From NCBI RefSeq assembly GCF_012489685.1, contig NC_080046.1, positions 34,125,176 to 34,189,175 on the forward strand: a stretch of 64,000 nucleotides of DNA, in the 5' to 3' direction. Positions within the stretch are counted from its first letter, which is position 1. Each line of letters opens with the position of its first letter. Below the pieces are notes generated by a model. It made no database searches. It was not told the origin of the DNA and saw only the letters and a list, made by a program, of their open reading frames with translations. Both the position numbers and the translations under genes were made by a program. The stretch comes from Lotus japonicus (taxonomy: Eukaryota > Streptophyta > Magnoliopsida > Fabales > Fabaceae). Shown piece by piece: positions 26,809 through 40,325 of this stretch.

Positions 26809-28826
26809 TTGAGCTCTACGAACTTGCATCACATTCGGTGGAGGAATATCTTGAGCTTAAACTTATTGTGGTACAACAAGACACTTTTTGTCATTAGAGA
26901 GGAATTTCTCCACTCAAAAGCTATATCCGGCCTCATTCTCCTTTGGTTCTACTGTACTTATTTCGTTACAATTCTCCATTTGTAGTATGTTTCAGTTGAG
27001 CTCTACTAACTCGTCTCACATACAATGGATTAATGACTTTGATTTTGAATTTATCTCCTCTCAAAAGGTATATATTGGCCTCTTTATCCTATTGTTTTAC
27101 CCTAAACCTTAAACCCTAAACCTTAAACACCCATATTTAGTTGAGCTCTACGAACTTGCATCACATTCGGTGGAGGAATATCTTGAGCTTAAACTTATTG
27201 TGGTACAACAAGACACTTTTTGTCATTAGAGAGGAATTTCTCCACTCAAAAGCTATACGTAGGCCTCATTCTCCTTTGGTTCTACTGTACTTATTTCGTT
27301 ACAACTCTCCGTTTGTAGTAAGTTTTAGTTGAGCTCTACGAACTCATATGACATACAATGGATTAATAACTTCGATTTTAAAATTATGTCCTCTCAAAAG
27401 CTATATGTTGGCCTCTTTTTCCTTTTGTGCTACCCTAAACACTGAACCTTAAACCCTAAACCCTAAACACCCATATATAGTTGACCTCTATGAACTTGCA
27501 TCACATTCGGTGGAGGAATATCATGAGCTTAAACTTATTTGGTACAACAAGACACTTTTTGTCATTAGAGAGGAATTTCTCCACTCAAAAGCTATATGTT
27601 GGCCTCATTCTCCTTTGGTTCTACTGTACTTATTTCGTTACAATTCTCCATTTGTAGTAAGTTTCAGTTGAGCTTTAAGAACTCGTATCACATACAATGG
27701 ATTAATGACTTCGATTTTGAATTTATGTCGTCTCAAAAAGTATATATTGGCCTCTTTATCCTTTTGTCCTAACCTAAACCTTAAACCCTAAACCCTAAAC
27801 ACCCATATTTAGTTGAGTTCTACGAACTTGCATCACATTCGGTGGAGGAATATCATGAGCTTAAACTTATTGTGGTACAACAAGACACTTTTTGTCATTA
27901 GAGAATAATTTCTCCACTCAAAAGCTATATGTTGGCCTCATTCTCCTTTGGTTCTACTGTACTTATTTCGTTACAATTCTCCATTTGTAGTAATTTTTAG
28001 TTGAGCTCTACGAACTCATATGACATACAATGGATTAATAACATCGATTTTAAATTTATGTCCTCCCAAAAGCTATATGTTGGCCTCATTTTCCTTTTGT
28101 CCTACCCTAAACCCTAAACCTTAAACCCTAAATCCTAAACACCCATATTTAGTTGAGCTCTACGAACTTGCATCACATTCGGTGGAGCAATATCATGAGC
28201 TTAAACTTATTGTGGTACAACAAGACACTTTTTTGTCATTAGAGAGGAATTTCTCCACTCAAAAGCTATATGTTGGCCTCATTCTCCTTTGGTTCTTCTG
28301 TACTTATTTCGTTAGAATTCTCCATTTGTAGTAAGTTTTAGTTGGGCTCTACGAACTCATTTGACATACAATAGATTAATAACATCGATTTTAAATTTAT
28401 GTCCTCTCAAAAGCTATATGGTGGGCTCTTTTTCCTTTTGTCCTACCCTAAACCCTAAACCTTAAACCCTAAACCATAAACACCCATTTTTAGTTGAGCT
28501 CTACGAACTTGAATCCAATTCGGTGGAGGAATATCATGAGCTTAAACTTATTGTAGTACAACAAGACACTTTTTGTCATTAGAGAATAATTTTTCCACTC
28601 ATAAGCTATATGTTGGCCTTAATTTCCTTTGGTTCTACTGTACTTATTTCGTTACAATTCTCCATTTGTAGTATGTTTCAGTTGAGCTCTACGAACTCCT
28701 CTCACATACAATGGATTAATGACTTCGATTTTGAATTTATGTCCTCTCAAAAGGTATATATTTGCCTCTTCATCCTTTTGTCCTACCCTAAACCTTAAAC
28801 CCTAAACCCTAAACACCCATATTTAG

Positions 28827-30170
28827 TTGCTCTCTACGAACCTGCATCACATTCGGTGGAGGAATATCTTGAGCTTAAACTTATTGTGGTACAACAAGAC
28901 ACTTTTTGTCATTAGAGAGGAATTTCTCCACTCAAAAGCTATATCCGGCCTCATTCTCCTTTGGTTCTACTGTACTTATTTCGTTACAATTCTCCATTTG
29001 TAGTATGTTTCAGTTGAGCTCTACTAACTCGTCTCACATACAATGGATTAATGACTTTGATTTTGAATTTATCTCCTCTCAAAAGGTATATATTGGCCTC
29101 TTTATCCTATTGTCCTACCCTAAACCTTAAACCCTAAACCTTAAACACCCATATTTAGTTGAGCTCTACGAACTTGCATCACATTCGGTGGAGGAATATC
29201 TTGAGCTTAAACTTATTGTGGTACAACAAGACACTTTTTGTCATTAGAGAGGAATTTCTCCACTCAAAAGCCATACGTGGGCCTCATTCTCCTTTGGTTC
29301 TACTGTACTTATTTCGTTACAACTCTCCGTTTGTAGTAAGTTTTAGTTGAGCTCTACGAACTCATATGACATACAATGGATTAATAACATCGATTTTAAA
29401 TTTATGTCCTCTCAAAAGCTATATGTTGGCCTCTTTTTCCTTTTGTGCTACCCTAAACCCTGAACCTTAAACCCTAAACCCTAAACACCCATATATAGTT
29501 GACCTCTACGAACTTGCATCACATTCGGTGGAGGAATATCATGAGCTTAAACTTATTTGGTACAACAAGACACTTTTTGTCATTAGAGAGGAATTTCTCC
29601 ACTCAAAAGCTATATGTTGGCCTCATTCTCCTTTGGTTCTTCTGTACTTATTTCGTTAGAATTCTCCATTTGTAGTAAGTTTTAGTTGGGCTCTACGAAC
29701 TCATTTGACATACAATAGATTAATAACATCGATTTTAAATTTATGTCCTCTCAAAAGCTATATGGTGGGCTCTTTTTCCTTTTGTCCTACCCTAAACCCT
29801 AAACCTTAAACCCTAAACCATAAACACCCATTTTTAGTTGAGCTCTACGAACTTGAATCCAATTCGGTGGAGGAATATCATGAGTTTAAACTTATTGTAG
29901 TACAACAAGACACTTTTTGTCATTAGAGAATAATTTTTCCACTCATAAGCTATATGTTGGCCTCAATTTCCTTTGGTTCTACTATACTTATTTCGTTACA
30001 ATTCTCCATTTGTAGTATGTTTCAGTTGAGCTCTACGAACTCGTCTCACATACAATGGATTAATGACTTCGATTTTGAATTTATGTCCTCTCAAAAGGTA
30101 TATATTTGCCTCTTCATCCTTTTGTCCTACCCTAAACCTTAAACCCTAAACCCTAAACACCCATATTTAG
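28827..30170 (+). repeat. Shortened four-monomer copy of the 2.02-kb HOR
   Basis: This copy lacks the fourth and fifth monomers found in the other units, 674 bp less than 2018. Its third monomer (29499-29837) is a hybrid. It starts as the third-type monomer (atatatagttgacc, acttatttggtac, five-T ctttttgtc) and finishes as the fifth-type monomer (ggttcttctg, gttagaattc, gttgggctc). The exchange point lies between the five-T run ending near 29579 and ggttcttctg near 29636, where the two parents read identically. This is the expected product of unequal crossing-over. Confidence 0.82.
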
Positions 30171-33100
30171 TTGCTCTCTACGAACTTGCATCACATTCGG
30201 TGGAGGAATATCTTGAGCTTAAACTTATTGTGGTACAACAAGACACTTTTTGTCATTAGAGAGGAATTTCTCCACTCAAAAGCTATATCCGGCCTCATTC
30301 TCCTTTGGTTCTACTGTACTTATTTCGTTACAATTCTCCATTTGTAGTATGTTTCAGTTGAGCTCTACTAACTCGTCTCACATACAATGGATTAATGACT
30401 TTGATTTTGAATTTATCTCCTCTCAAAAGGTATATATTGGCCTCTTTATCCTATTGTCCTACCCTAAACCTTAAACCCTAAACCTTAAACACCCATATTT
30501 AGTTGAGCTCTACGAACTTGCATCACATTCGGTGGAGGAATATCTTGAGCTTAAACTTATTGTGGTACAACAAGACACTTTTTGTCATTAGAGAGGAATT
30601 TCTCCACTCAAAAGCCATACGTAGGCCTCATTCTCCTTTGGTTCTACTGTACTTATTTCGTTACAACTCTCCGTTTGTAGTAAGTTTTAGTTGAGCTCTA
30701 CGAACTCATATGACATACAATGGATTAATAACATGGATTTTAAATTTATGTCCTCTCAAAAGCTATATGTTGGCCTCTTTTTCCTTTTGTGCTACCCTAA
30801 ACCCTGAACCTTAAACCCTAAACCCTAAACACCCATATATAGTTGACCTCTACGAACTTGCATCACATTCGGTGGAGGAATATCATGAGCTTAAACTTAT
30901 TTGGTACAACAAGACACTTTTTGTCATTAGAGAGGAATTTCTCCACTCAAAAGCTATATGTTGGCCTCATTCTCCTGTGGTTCTACTGTACTTATTTCGT
31001 TACAATTCTCCATTTGTAGTAAGTTTCAGTTGAGCTTTAAGAACTCGTATCACAAACAATGGATTAATGACTTCGATTTTGAATTTATGTCGTCTCAAAA
31101 AGTATATATTGGCCTCTTTATCCTTTTGTCCTAACCTAAACCTTAAACCCTAAACCCTAAACACCCATATTTAGTTGAGCTCTACGAACTTGCATCACAT
31201 TCGGTGGAGGAATATCATGAGCTTAAACTTATTGTGGTACAACAATACACTTTTTGTCATTAGAGAATAATTTCTCCACTCAAAAGCTATATGTTGGCCT
31301 CATTCTCCTTTGGTTGTACTGTACTAATTTCGTTACAATTCTCCATTTGTAGTAATTTTTAGTTGAGCTCTACGAACTCATATGACATACAATGGATTAA
31401 TAACATCGATTTTAAATTTATGTCCTCCCAAAAGCTATATGTTGGCCTCATTTTCCTTTTGTCCTACCCTAAACCCTAAACCTTAAACCCTAAATCCTAA
31501 ACACCCATATTTAGTTGAGCTCTACGAACTTGCATCACATTCGGTGGAGCAATATCATGAGCTTAAACTTATTGTGGTACAACAAGACACTTTTTTGTCA
31601 TTAGAGAGGAATTTCTCCACTCAAAAGCTATATGTTGGCCTCATTCTCCTTTGGTTCTTCTGTACTTATTTCGTTAGAATTCTCCATTTGTAGTAAGTTT
31701 TAGTTGGGCTCTACGAACTCATTTGACATACAATAGATTAATAACATCGATTTTAAATTTATGTCCTCTCAAAAGCTATATGGTGGGCTCTTTTTCCTTT
31801 TGTCCTACCCTAAACCCTAAACCTTAAACCCTAAACCATAAACACCCATTTTTAGTTGAGCTCTACGAACTTGAATCCAATTCGGTGGAGGAATATCATG
31901 AGCTTAAACTTATTGTAGTACAACAAGACACTTTTTGTCATTAGAGAATAATTTTTCCACTCATAAGCTATATGTTGGCCTCAATTTCCTTTGGTTCTAC
32001 TGTACTTATTTCGTTACAATTCTCCATTTGTAGTATGTTTCAGTTGAGCTCTACGAACTCGTCTCACATACAATGGATTAATGACTTCGATTTTGAATTT
32101 ATGTCCTCTCAAAAGGTATATATTTGCCTCTTCATCCTTTTGTCCTACCCTAAACCTTAAACCCTAAACCCTAAACACCCATATTTAGTTGCTCTCTACG
32201 AACTTGCATCACATTCGGTGGAGGAATATCTTGAGCTTAAACTTATTGTGGTACAACAAGACACTTTTTGTCATTAGAGAGGAATTTCTCCACTCAAAAG
32301 CTATATCCGGCCTCATTCTCCTTTGGTTCTACTGTACTTATTTCGTTACAATTCTCCATTTGTAGTATGTTTCAGTTGAGCTCTACTAACTCGTCTCACA
32401 TACAATGGATTAATGACTTTGATTTTGAATTTATCTCCTCTCAAAAGGTATATATTGGCCTCTTTATCCTATTGTCCTACCCTAAACCTTAAACCCTAAA
32501 CCTTAAACACCCATATTTAGTTGAGCTCTACGAACTTGCATCACATTCGGTGGAGGAATATCTTGAGCTTAAACTTATTGTGGTACAACAAGACACTTTT
32601 TGTCATTAGAGAGGAATTTCTCCACTCAAAAGCCATACGTAGGCCTCATTCTCCTTTGGTTCTACTGTACTTATTTCGTTACAACTCTCCGTTTGTAGTA
32701 AGTTTTAGTTGAGCTCTACGAACTCATATGACATACAATGGATTAATAACATCGATTTTAAATTTATGTCCTCTCAAAAGCTATATGTTGGCCTCTTTTT
32801 CCTTTTGTGCTACCCTAAACCCTGAACCTTAAACCCTAAACCCTAAACACCCATATATAGTTGACCTCTACGAACTTGCATCACATTCGGTGGAGGAATA
32901 TCATGAGCTTAAACTTATTTGGTACAACAAGACACTTTTTGTCATTAGAGAGGAATTTCTCCACTCAAAAGCTATATGTTGGCCTCATTCTCCTGTGGTT
33001 CTACTGTACTTATTTCGTTACAATTCTACATTTGTAGTAAGTTTCAGTTGAGCTTTAAGAACTCGTATCACAAACAATGGATTAATGACTTCGATTTTGA

Positions 33101-33192
33101 ATTTATGTCGTCTCAAAAAGTATATATTGGCCTCTTTATCCTTTTGTCCTAACCTAAACCTTAAACCCTAAACCCTAAACACCCATATTTAG

Positions 33193-33540
33193 TTGAGCTC
33201 TACGAACTTGCATCACATTCGGACATTCGGTGGAGGAATATCATGAGCTTAAACTTATTGTGGTACAACAAGACACTTTTTGTCATTAGAGAATAATTTC
33301 TCCACTCAAAAGCTATATGTTGGCCTCATTCTCCTTTGGTTGTACTGTACTTATTTCGTTACAATTCTCCATTTGTAGTAATTTTTAGTTGAGCTCTACG
33401 AACTCATATGACATACAATGGATTAATAACATCGATTTTAAATTTATGTCCTCCCAAAAGCTATATGTTGGCCTCATTTTCCTTTTGTCCTACCCTAAAC
33501 CCTAAACCTTAAACCCTAAATCCTAAACACCCATATTTAG
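33193..33540 (+). repeat. 348-bp monomer with an 8-bp direct duplication
   Basis: The 8-mer acattcgg is repeated in tandem at 33215-33222 and 33223-33230. With one extra A in the heptamer tract near 34180 (ctaccctaaaacc), this accounts for the 9-bp excess of the 2027-bp unit over its 2018-bp neighbours. The matching monomers at 31175 and 35220 lack the duplication. Confidence 0.85.
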
Positions 33541-36500
33541 TTGAGCTCTACGAACTTGCATCACATTCGGTGGAGCAATATCATGAGCTTAAACTTATTG
33601 TGGTACAACAAGACACTTTTTTGTCATTAGAGAGGAATTTCTCCACTCAAAAGCTATATGTTGGCCTCATTCTCCTTTGGTTCTTCTGTACTTATTTCGT
33701 TAGAAATCTCCATTTGTAGTAAGTTTTAGTTGGGCTCTACGAACTCATTTGACATACAATAGATTAATAACATCGATTTTAAATTTATGTCCTCTCAAAA
33801 GCTATATGGTGGGCTCTTTTTCCTTTTGTCCTACCCTAAACCCTAAACCTTAAACCCTAAACCATAAACACCCATTTTTAGTTGAGCTCTACGAACTTGA
33901 ATCCAATTCGGTGGAGGAATATCATGAGCTTAAACTTATTGTAGTACAACAAGACACTTTTTGTCATTAGAGAATAATTTTTCCACTCATAAGCTATATG
34001 TTGGCCTCAATTTCCTTTGGTTCTACTGTACTTATTTCGTTACAATTCTCCATTTGTAGTATGTTTCAGTTGAGCTCTACGAACTCGTCTCACATACAAT
34101 GGATTAATGACTTCGATTTTGAATTTATGTCCTCTCAAAAGGTATATATTTGCCTCTTCATCCTTTTGTCCTACCCTAAAACCTTAAACCCTAAACCCTA
34201 AACACCCATATTTAGTTGCTCTCTACGAACTTGCATCACATTCGGTGGAGGAATATCTTGAGCTTAAACTTATTGTGGTACAACAAGACACTTTTTGTCA
34301 TTAGAGAGGAATTTCTCCACTCAAAAGCTATATCCGGCCTCATTCTCCTTTGGTTCTACTGTACTTATTTCGTTACAATTCTCCATTTGTAGTATGTTTC
34401 AGTTGAGCTCTACTAACTCGTCTCACATACAATGGATTAATGACTTTGATTTTGAATTTATCTCCTCTCAAAAGGTATATATTGGCCTCTTTATCCTATT
34501 GTCCTACCCTAAACCTTAAACCCTAAACCTTAAACACCCATATTTAGTTGAGCTCTACGAACTTGCATCACATTCGGTGGAGGAATATCTTGAGCTTAAA
34601 CTTATTGTGGTACAACAAGACACTTTTTGTCATTAGAGAGGAATTTCTCCACTCAAAAGCCATACGTAGGCCTCATTCTCCTTTGGTTCTACTGTACTTA
34701 TTTCGTTACAACTCTCCGTTTGTAGTAAGTTTTAGTTGAGCTCTACGAACTCATATGACATACAATGGATTAATAACATCGATTTTAAATTTATGTCCTC
34801 TCAAAAGCTATATGTTGGCCTCTTTTTCCTTTTGTGCTACCCTAAACCCTGAACCTTAAACCCTAAACCGTAAACACCCATATATAGTTGACCTCTACGA
34901 ACTTGCATCACATTCGGTGGAGGAATATCATGAGCTTAAACTTATTTGGTACAACAAGACACTTTTTGTCATTAGAGAGGAATTTCTCCACTCAAAAGCT
35001 ATATGTTGGCCTCATTCTCCTGTGGTTCTACTGTACTTATTTCGTTACAATTCTCCATTTGTAGTAAGTTTCAGTTGAGCTTTAAGAACTCGTATCACAA
35101 ACAATGGATTAATGACTTCGATTTTGAATTTATGTCGTCTCAAAAAGTATATATTGGCCTCTTTATCCTTTTGTCCTAACCTAAACCTTAAACCCTAAAC
35201 CCTAAACACCCATATTTAGTTGAGCTCTACGAACTTTCATCACATTCGGTGGAGGAATATCATGAGCTTAAACTTATTGTGGTACAACAAGACACTTTTT
35301 GTCATTAGAGAATAATTTCTCCACTCAAAAGCTATATGTTGGCCTCATTCTCCTTTGGTTGTACTGTACTTATTTCGTTACAATTCTCCATTTGTAGTAA
35401 TTTTTAGTTGAGCTCTACGAACTCATATGACATACAATGGATTAATAACATCGATTTTAAATTTATGTCCTCTCAAAAGCTATATGTTGGCCTCATTTTC
35501 CTTTTGTACTACCCTAAACCCTAAACCTTAAACCCTAAATCCTAAACACCCATATTTAGTTGAGCTCTACGAACTTGCATCACATTCGGTGGAGTAATAT
35601 CATGAGCTTAAACTTATTGTGATACAACAAGACACTTTTTGTCATTAGAGAGGAATTTCTCCACACAAAAGCTATATGTCGGCCTCATTCTCCTTTGGTG
35701 AGACTGTACTTATTTCGTTAGAATTCTCCATTTGTAGTAAGTTTTAGTTGGGCTCTACGAATTCATTTGACATACAATAGATTAATAACATCGATTTTAA
35801 ATTTATGTCCTCTCAAAAGCTATATGTTGGGCTCTTTTTCCTTTTGTCCTACCTTAAAGCCAAAACCTTAAACCCTAAACCAAAAACACCCATTTTTAGT
35901 TGAGCTCTACGAACTTGAATCCAATTCGGTGGAGGAATATCATGAGCTTAAACTTATTGTAGTACAACAAGACACTTTTTGTCATTAGAGAATAATTTTT
36001 CCACTCATAAGCTATATGTTGGCCTCAATTTCCTTTGGTTCTACTGTACTTATTTCGTTACAATTCTCCATTTGTAGTAAGTTTCAGTTGAGCTTTAAGA
36101 ACTCGTATCACATACAATTGATTAATGACTTCGATTTTGAATTTATGTCGTCTCAAAAAGTATATATTGGCCTCTTTATCCTTTTGTCCTAACCTAAACC
36201 TTAAACCCTAAACCCTAAACACCCATATTTAGTTGAGCTCTACGAACTTGCATCACCTTCGGTGGAGGAATATCATGAGCTTAAACTTATTGTGGTACAA
36301 CAAGACACTTTTTGTCATTAGAGAGGAATTTCTCCACTCGAAAGCTCTATGTAGGCCTCATTGTCCTTTGGTTCTACTGTACTTATTTCGTTACAATTCT
36401 CAATTTGTAGTAAGTTTTAGTTGAGCTCTGCGAACTCATATGACATACAATGGATTAATAACATCGATTTTAAATTTATGTCCTCTCAAAAGCTATATGT

Positions 36501-36572
36501 TGGCCTCTTTTTCCTTTTGTGCTACCCTAAACCCTAAACTTTAAACTCTAAACCATAAACACCCATATATAG

Positions 36573-36877
36573 TTGAGCTCTACGAACTTGCATCACATTC
36601 GTTGGAGGAATATCATGAGCTTAAACTTATTGTGGTACAACAAGGCACTTTTTGTCATTAGAGAATAATTTCTCCACTCAAAAGCTATATGTTGGCCTCA
36701 TTCTCCTTTGGTTCTACTGTACTTATTTCGTTACAATTCTCCATTTGTAGTAATTTTTAGTTGAGCTCTACGAACTCATATGTTGGCCTCTCAAAAGCTA
36801 TATGTTGGCCTCTTTTTCCTTTTGTCCTACCCTAAACCCTAAACCTTAAACCCTAAACCCTAAACACCCATATTTAG
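36573..36877 (+). repeat. B-type monomer with internal rearrangement in half B (305 bp)
   Basis: In half B the normal stretch between gaactcatatg and tcaaaagctatatg (about 50 bp, with atacaatggattaat and the atcgat site) is replaced by ttggcctc, giving catatgttggcctctcaaaag at about 36778. The same form occurs near 38081, 39378, 40682, 42652, 43963 (with cttatg), 45267, 46564, 47861, 49165, 51490 and 53813, twelve copies in all. The identical structure points to one origin followed by amplification with the HOR. Confidence 0.85.
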
Positions 36878-39800
36878 TTGAGCTCTACGAACTAGCATCA
36901 CATTCGGTGGAGTAATATCATGAGCTTAAACTTATTGTGGTACAACAAGACACTTTTTGTCATTAGAGAGGAATTTCTCCACTCAAAAGCTATATGTTGG
37001 CCTCATTCTCCTTTGGTTTTTCTGTACTTATTTCGTTAGAATTCTCCATTTGTAGTAAGTTTTAGTTGGGCTCTACGAATTCATTTGACATACAATAGAT
37101 TAATAACATCGATTTTAAATTTATGTCCTCTCAAAAGCTATAGGTTGGGCTCTTTTTCCTTTTGTCCTACCTTAAACCCTAAACCAAAAACACCCATTTT
37201 TAGTTGAGCTCTACGAACTTGAATCCAATTCGGTGGAGGAATATCATGAGCTTAAACTTATTGTAGTACAACAAGACACTTTTTGTCATTAGAGAATAAT
37301 TTTTCCACTCATAAGCTATATGTTGGCCTCAATTTCCTTTGGTTCTACTGTACTTATTTCGTTACAATTCTCCATTTGTAGTAAGTTTCAGTTGAGCTTT
37401 AAGAACTCGTATCACATACAATGGATTAATGACTTCGATTTTGAATTTATGTCGTCTCAAAAAGTATATATTGGCCTCTTTATCCTTTTGTCCTAACCTA
37501 AACCTTAAACCCTAAACCCTAAACACCCATATTTAGTTGAGCTCTACGAACTTGCATCACCTTCGGTGGAGGAATATCATGAGCTTAAACTTATTGTGGT
37601 ACAACAAGACACTTTTTGTCATTAGAGATGCATTTCTCCACTCGAAAGCTATATGTAGGCCTCATTGTCCTTTGGTTCTACTGTACTTATTTCGTTACAA
37701 TTCTCAATTTGTAGTAAGTTTTAGTTGAGCTCTGCGAACTCATATGACATACAATGGATTAATAACATCGATTTTAAATTTATGTCCTCTCAAAAGCTAT
37801 ATGTTGGCCTCTTTTTCCTTTTGTGCTACCCTAAACCCTAAACCTTAAACCCTAAACCATAAACACCCATATTTAGTTGAGCTCTACGAACTTGCATCAC
37901 ATTCGGTGGAGGAATATCATGAGCTTAAACTTATTGTGGTACAACAAGGCACTTTTTGTCATTAGAGAATAATTTCTCCACTCAAAAGCTATATGTTGGC
38001 CTCATTCTCCTTTGGTTCTACTATACTTATTTCGTTACAATTCTCCATTTGTAGTAATTTTTAGTTGAGCTCTACGAACTCATATGTTGGCCTCTCAAAA
38101 GCTATATGTTGGCCTCTTTTTCCTTTTGTCCTACCCTAAACCCTAAACCTTAAACCCTAAACACCCATATTTAGTTGAGCTCTACGAACTAGCATCACAT
38201 TCGGTGGAGTAATATCATGAGCTTAAACTTATTGTGGTACAACATGACACTTTTTGTCATTAGAGAGGAATTTCTCCACTCAAAAGCTATATGTTGGCCT
38301 CATTCTCCTTTGGTTTTTCTGTACTTATTTCGTTAGAATTCTCCATTTGTAGTAAGTTTTAGTTGGGCTCTACGAATTCATTTGACATACATTAGATTAA
38401 TAACATCGATTTTAAATTTATGTCCTCTCAAAAGCTATATGTTGGGCTCTTTTTCCTTTTGTCCTACCTTAAACCCTAAACCAAAAACACCCATTTTTAG
38501 TTGAGCTCTACGAACTTGAATCCAATTCGGTGGAGGAATATCATGAGCTTAAACTTATTGTAGTACAACAAGACACTTTTTGTCATTAGAGAATAATTTT
38601 TCCACTCATAAAATATATGTTGGCCTCAATTTCCTTTGGTTCCACTGTACTTATTTCGTTACAATTCTCCATTTGTAGTAAGTTTCAGTTGAGCTTTAAG
38701 AACCCGTATCACATACAATGGATTAATGACTTCGATTTTGAATTTATGTCGTCTCAAAAAGTATATATTGGCCTCTTTATCCTTTTGTCCTAACCTAAAC
38801 CTTAAACCCTAAACCCTAAACACCCATATTTAGTTGAGCTCTACGAACTTGCATCACCTTCGGTGGAGGAATATCATGAGCTTAAACTTATTGTGGTACA
38901 ACAAGACACTTTTTGTCATTAGAGAGGCATTTCTCCACTCGAAAGCTATATGTAGGCCTCATTGTCCTTTGGTTCTACTGTACTTATTTCGTTACAATTC
39001 TCAATTTGTAGTAAGTATTAGCTGAGCTCTGCGAACTCATATGACATACAATGGATTAATAACATCGATTTTAAATTTATGTCCTCTCAAAAGCTATATG
39101 TTGGCCTCTTTTTCCTTTTGTGCTACCCTAAACCCTAAACCTTAAACCCTAAACCATAAACACCCATATTTAGTTGAGCTCTACGAACTTGCATCACATT
39201 CGGTGGAGGAATATCATGAGCTTAAACTTATTGTGGTACAACAAGGCACTTTTTGTCATTAGAGAATAATTTCTCCACTCAAAAGCTATATGTTGGCCTC
39301 ATTCTCCTTTGGTTCTACTATACTTATTTCGTTACAATTCTCCATTTGTAGTAATTTTTAGTTGAGCTCTACGAACTCATATGTTGGCCTCTCAAAAGCT
39401 ATATGTTGGCCTCTTTTTCCTTTTGTCCTACCCTAAACCCTAAACCTTAAACCCTAAACCCTAAACACCCATATTTAGTTGAGCTCTACGAACTAGCATC
39501 ACATTCGGTGGAGTAATATCATGAGCTTAAACTTATTGTGGTACAACATGACACTTTTTGTCATTAGAGAGGAATTTCTCCACTCAAAAGCTATATGTTG
39601 GCCTCATTCTCCTTTGGTTTTTCTGTACTTATTTCGTTAGAATTCTCCATTTGTAGTAAGTTTTAGTTGGGCTCTACGAATTCATTTGACATACATTAGA
39701 TTAATAACATCGATTTTAAATTTATGTCCTCTCAAAAGCTATATGTTGGGCTCTTTTTCCTTTTGTCCTACCTTAAACCCTAAACCAAAAACACCCATTT

Positions 39801-40137
39801 TTAGTTGAGCTCTACGAACTTGAATCCAATTCGGTGGAGGAATATCATGAGCTTAAACTTATTGTAGTACAACAAGACACTTTTTGTCATTAGAGAATAA
39901 TTTTTCCACTCATAAGCTATATGTTGGCCTCAATTTCCTTTGGTTCTACTGTACTTATTTCGTTACAATTCTCCATTTGTAGTAAGTTTCAGTTGAGCTT
40001 TAAGAACTCGTATCACATACAATGGATTAATGACTTCGATTTTGAATTTATGTCGTCTCAAAAAGTATATATTGGCCTCTTTATCCTTTTGTCCTAACCT
40101 AAACCTTAAACCCTAAACCCTAAACACCCATATTTAG

Positions 40138-40325
40138 TTGAGCTCTACGAACTTGCATCACCTTCGGTGGAGGAATATCATGAGCTTAAACTTATTGTGG
40201 TACAACAAGACACTTTTTGTCATTAGAGAGGCATTTCTCCACTCGAAAGCTATATGTAGGCCTCATTGTCCTTTGGTTCTACTGTACTTATTTCGTTACA
40301 ATTCTCAATTTGTAGTAAGTTTTAG
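40138..40325 (+). repeat. Half A of the monomer (~188 bp)
   Basis: First internal half-repeat. It runs from the GAGCTC block through ttcggtggaggaatatcatg, the acaacaagacactttttgtc segment, the shared ctatatg-ggcctc block and cgttacaattctc to gtagtaagttt. Compared with half B it has about 40 extra bases between the two shared blocks and an extra 3' tail, but lacks the telomere-like tract. Two small dyads are visible in the family: GACA-cttttt-GTC here, and GAGAA-taat-TTCTC in monomers carrying the ataattt variant. Confidence 0.75.

Larger units (their letters stand above)
26809..36232 (+). repeat. Satellite domain 4: 2.02-kb six-monomer higher-order repeat, five units
   Basis: Unit starts are 26809, 28827, 30171, 32189 and 34216, ending at 36232, giving unit lengths 2018, 1344, 2018, 2027 and 2017. 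Monomer starts within them: 26809, 27141, 27481, 27813, 28153, 28494; 28827, 29159, 29499, 29838; 30171, 30503, 30843, 31175, 31515, 31856; 32189, 32521, 32861, 33193, 33541, 33882; 34216, 34548, 34888, 35220, 35560, 35900. Diagnostic variants recur once per unit: ctatatccggcctc with ctactaactcgtc (first monomer), ccatacgtrggcc (second), catatatagttgacc (third), gttgggctctacg with caatagatt, and gaatccaattcgg. The last two monomers (35560, 35900) already match the C and D types of the next domain. Confidence 0.88.

Noticed and set aside
40165..40182. CENP-B-box-like sequence (ttcggtgga) in half A
   Set aside because: Only the first part of the mammalian box pattern fits and the required CGGG part is absent. 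Plants are not known to use this box.
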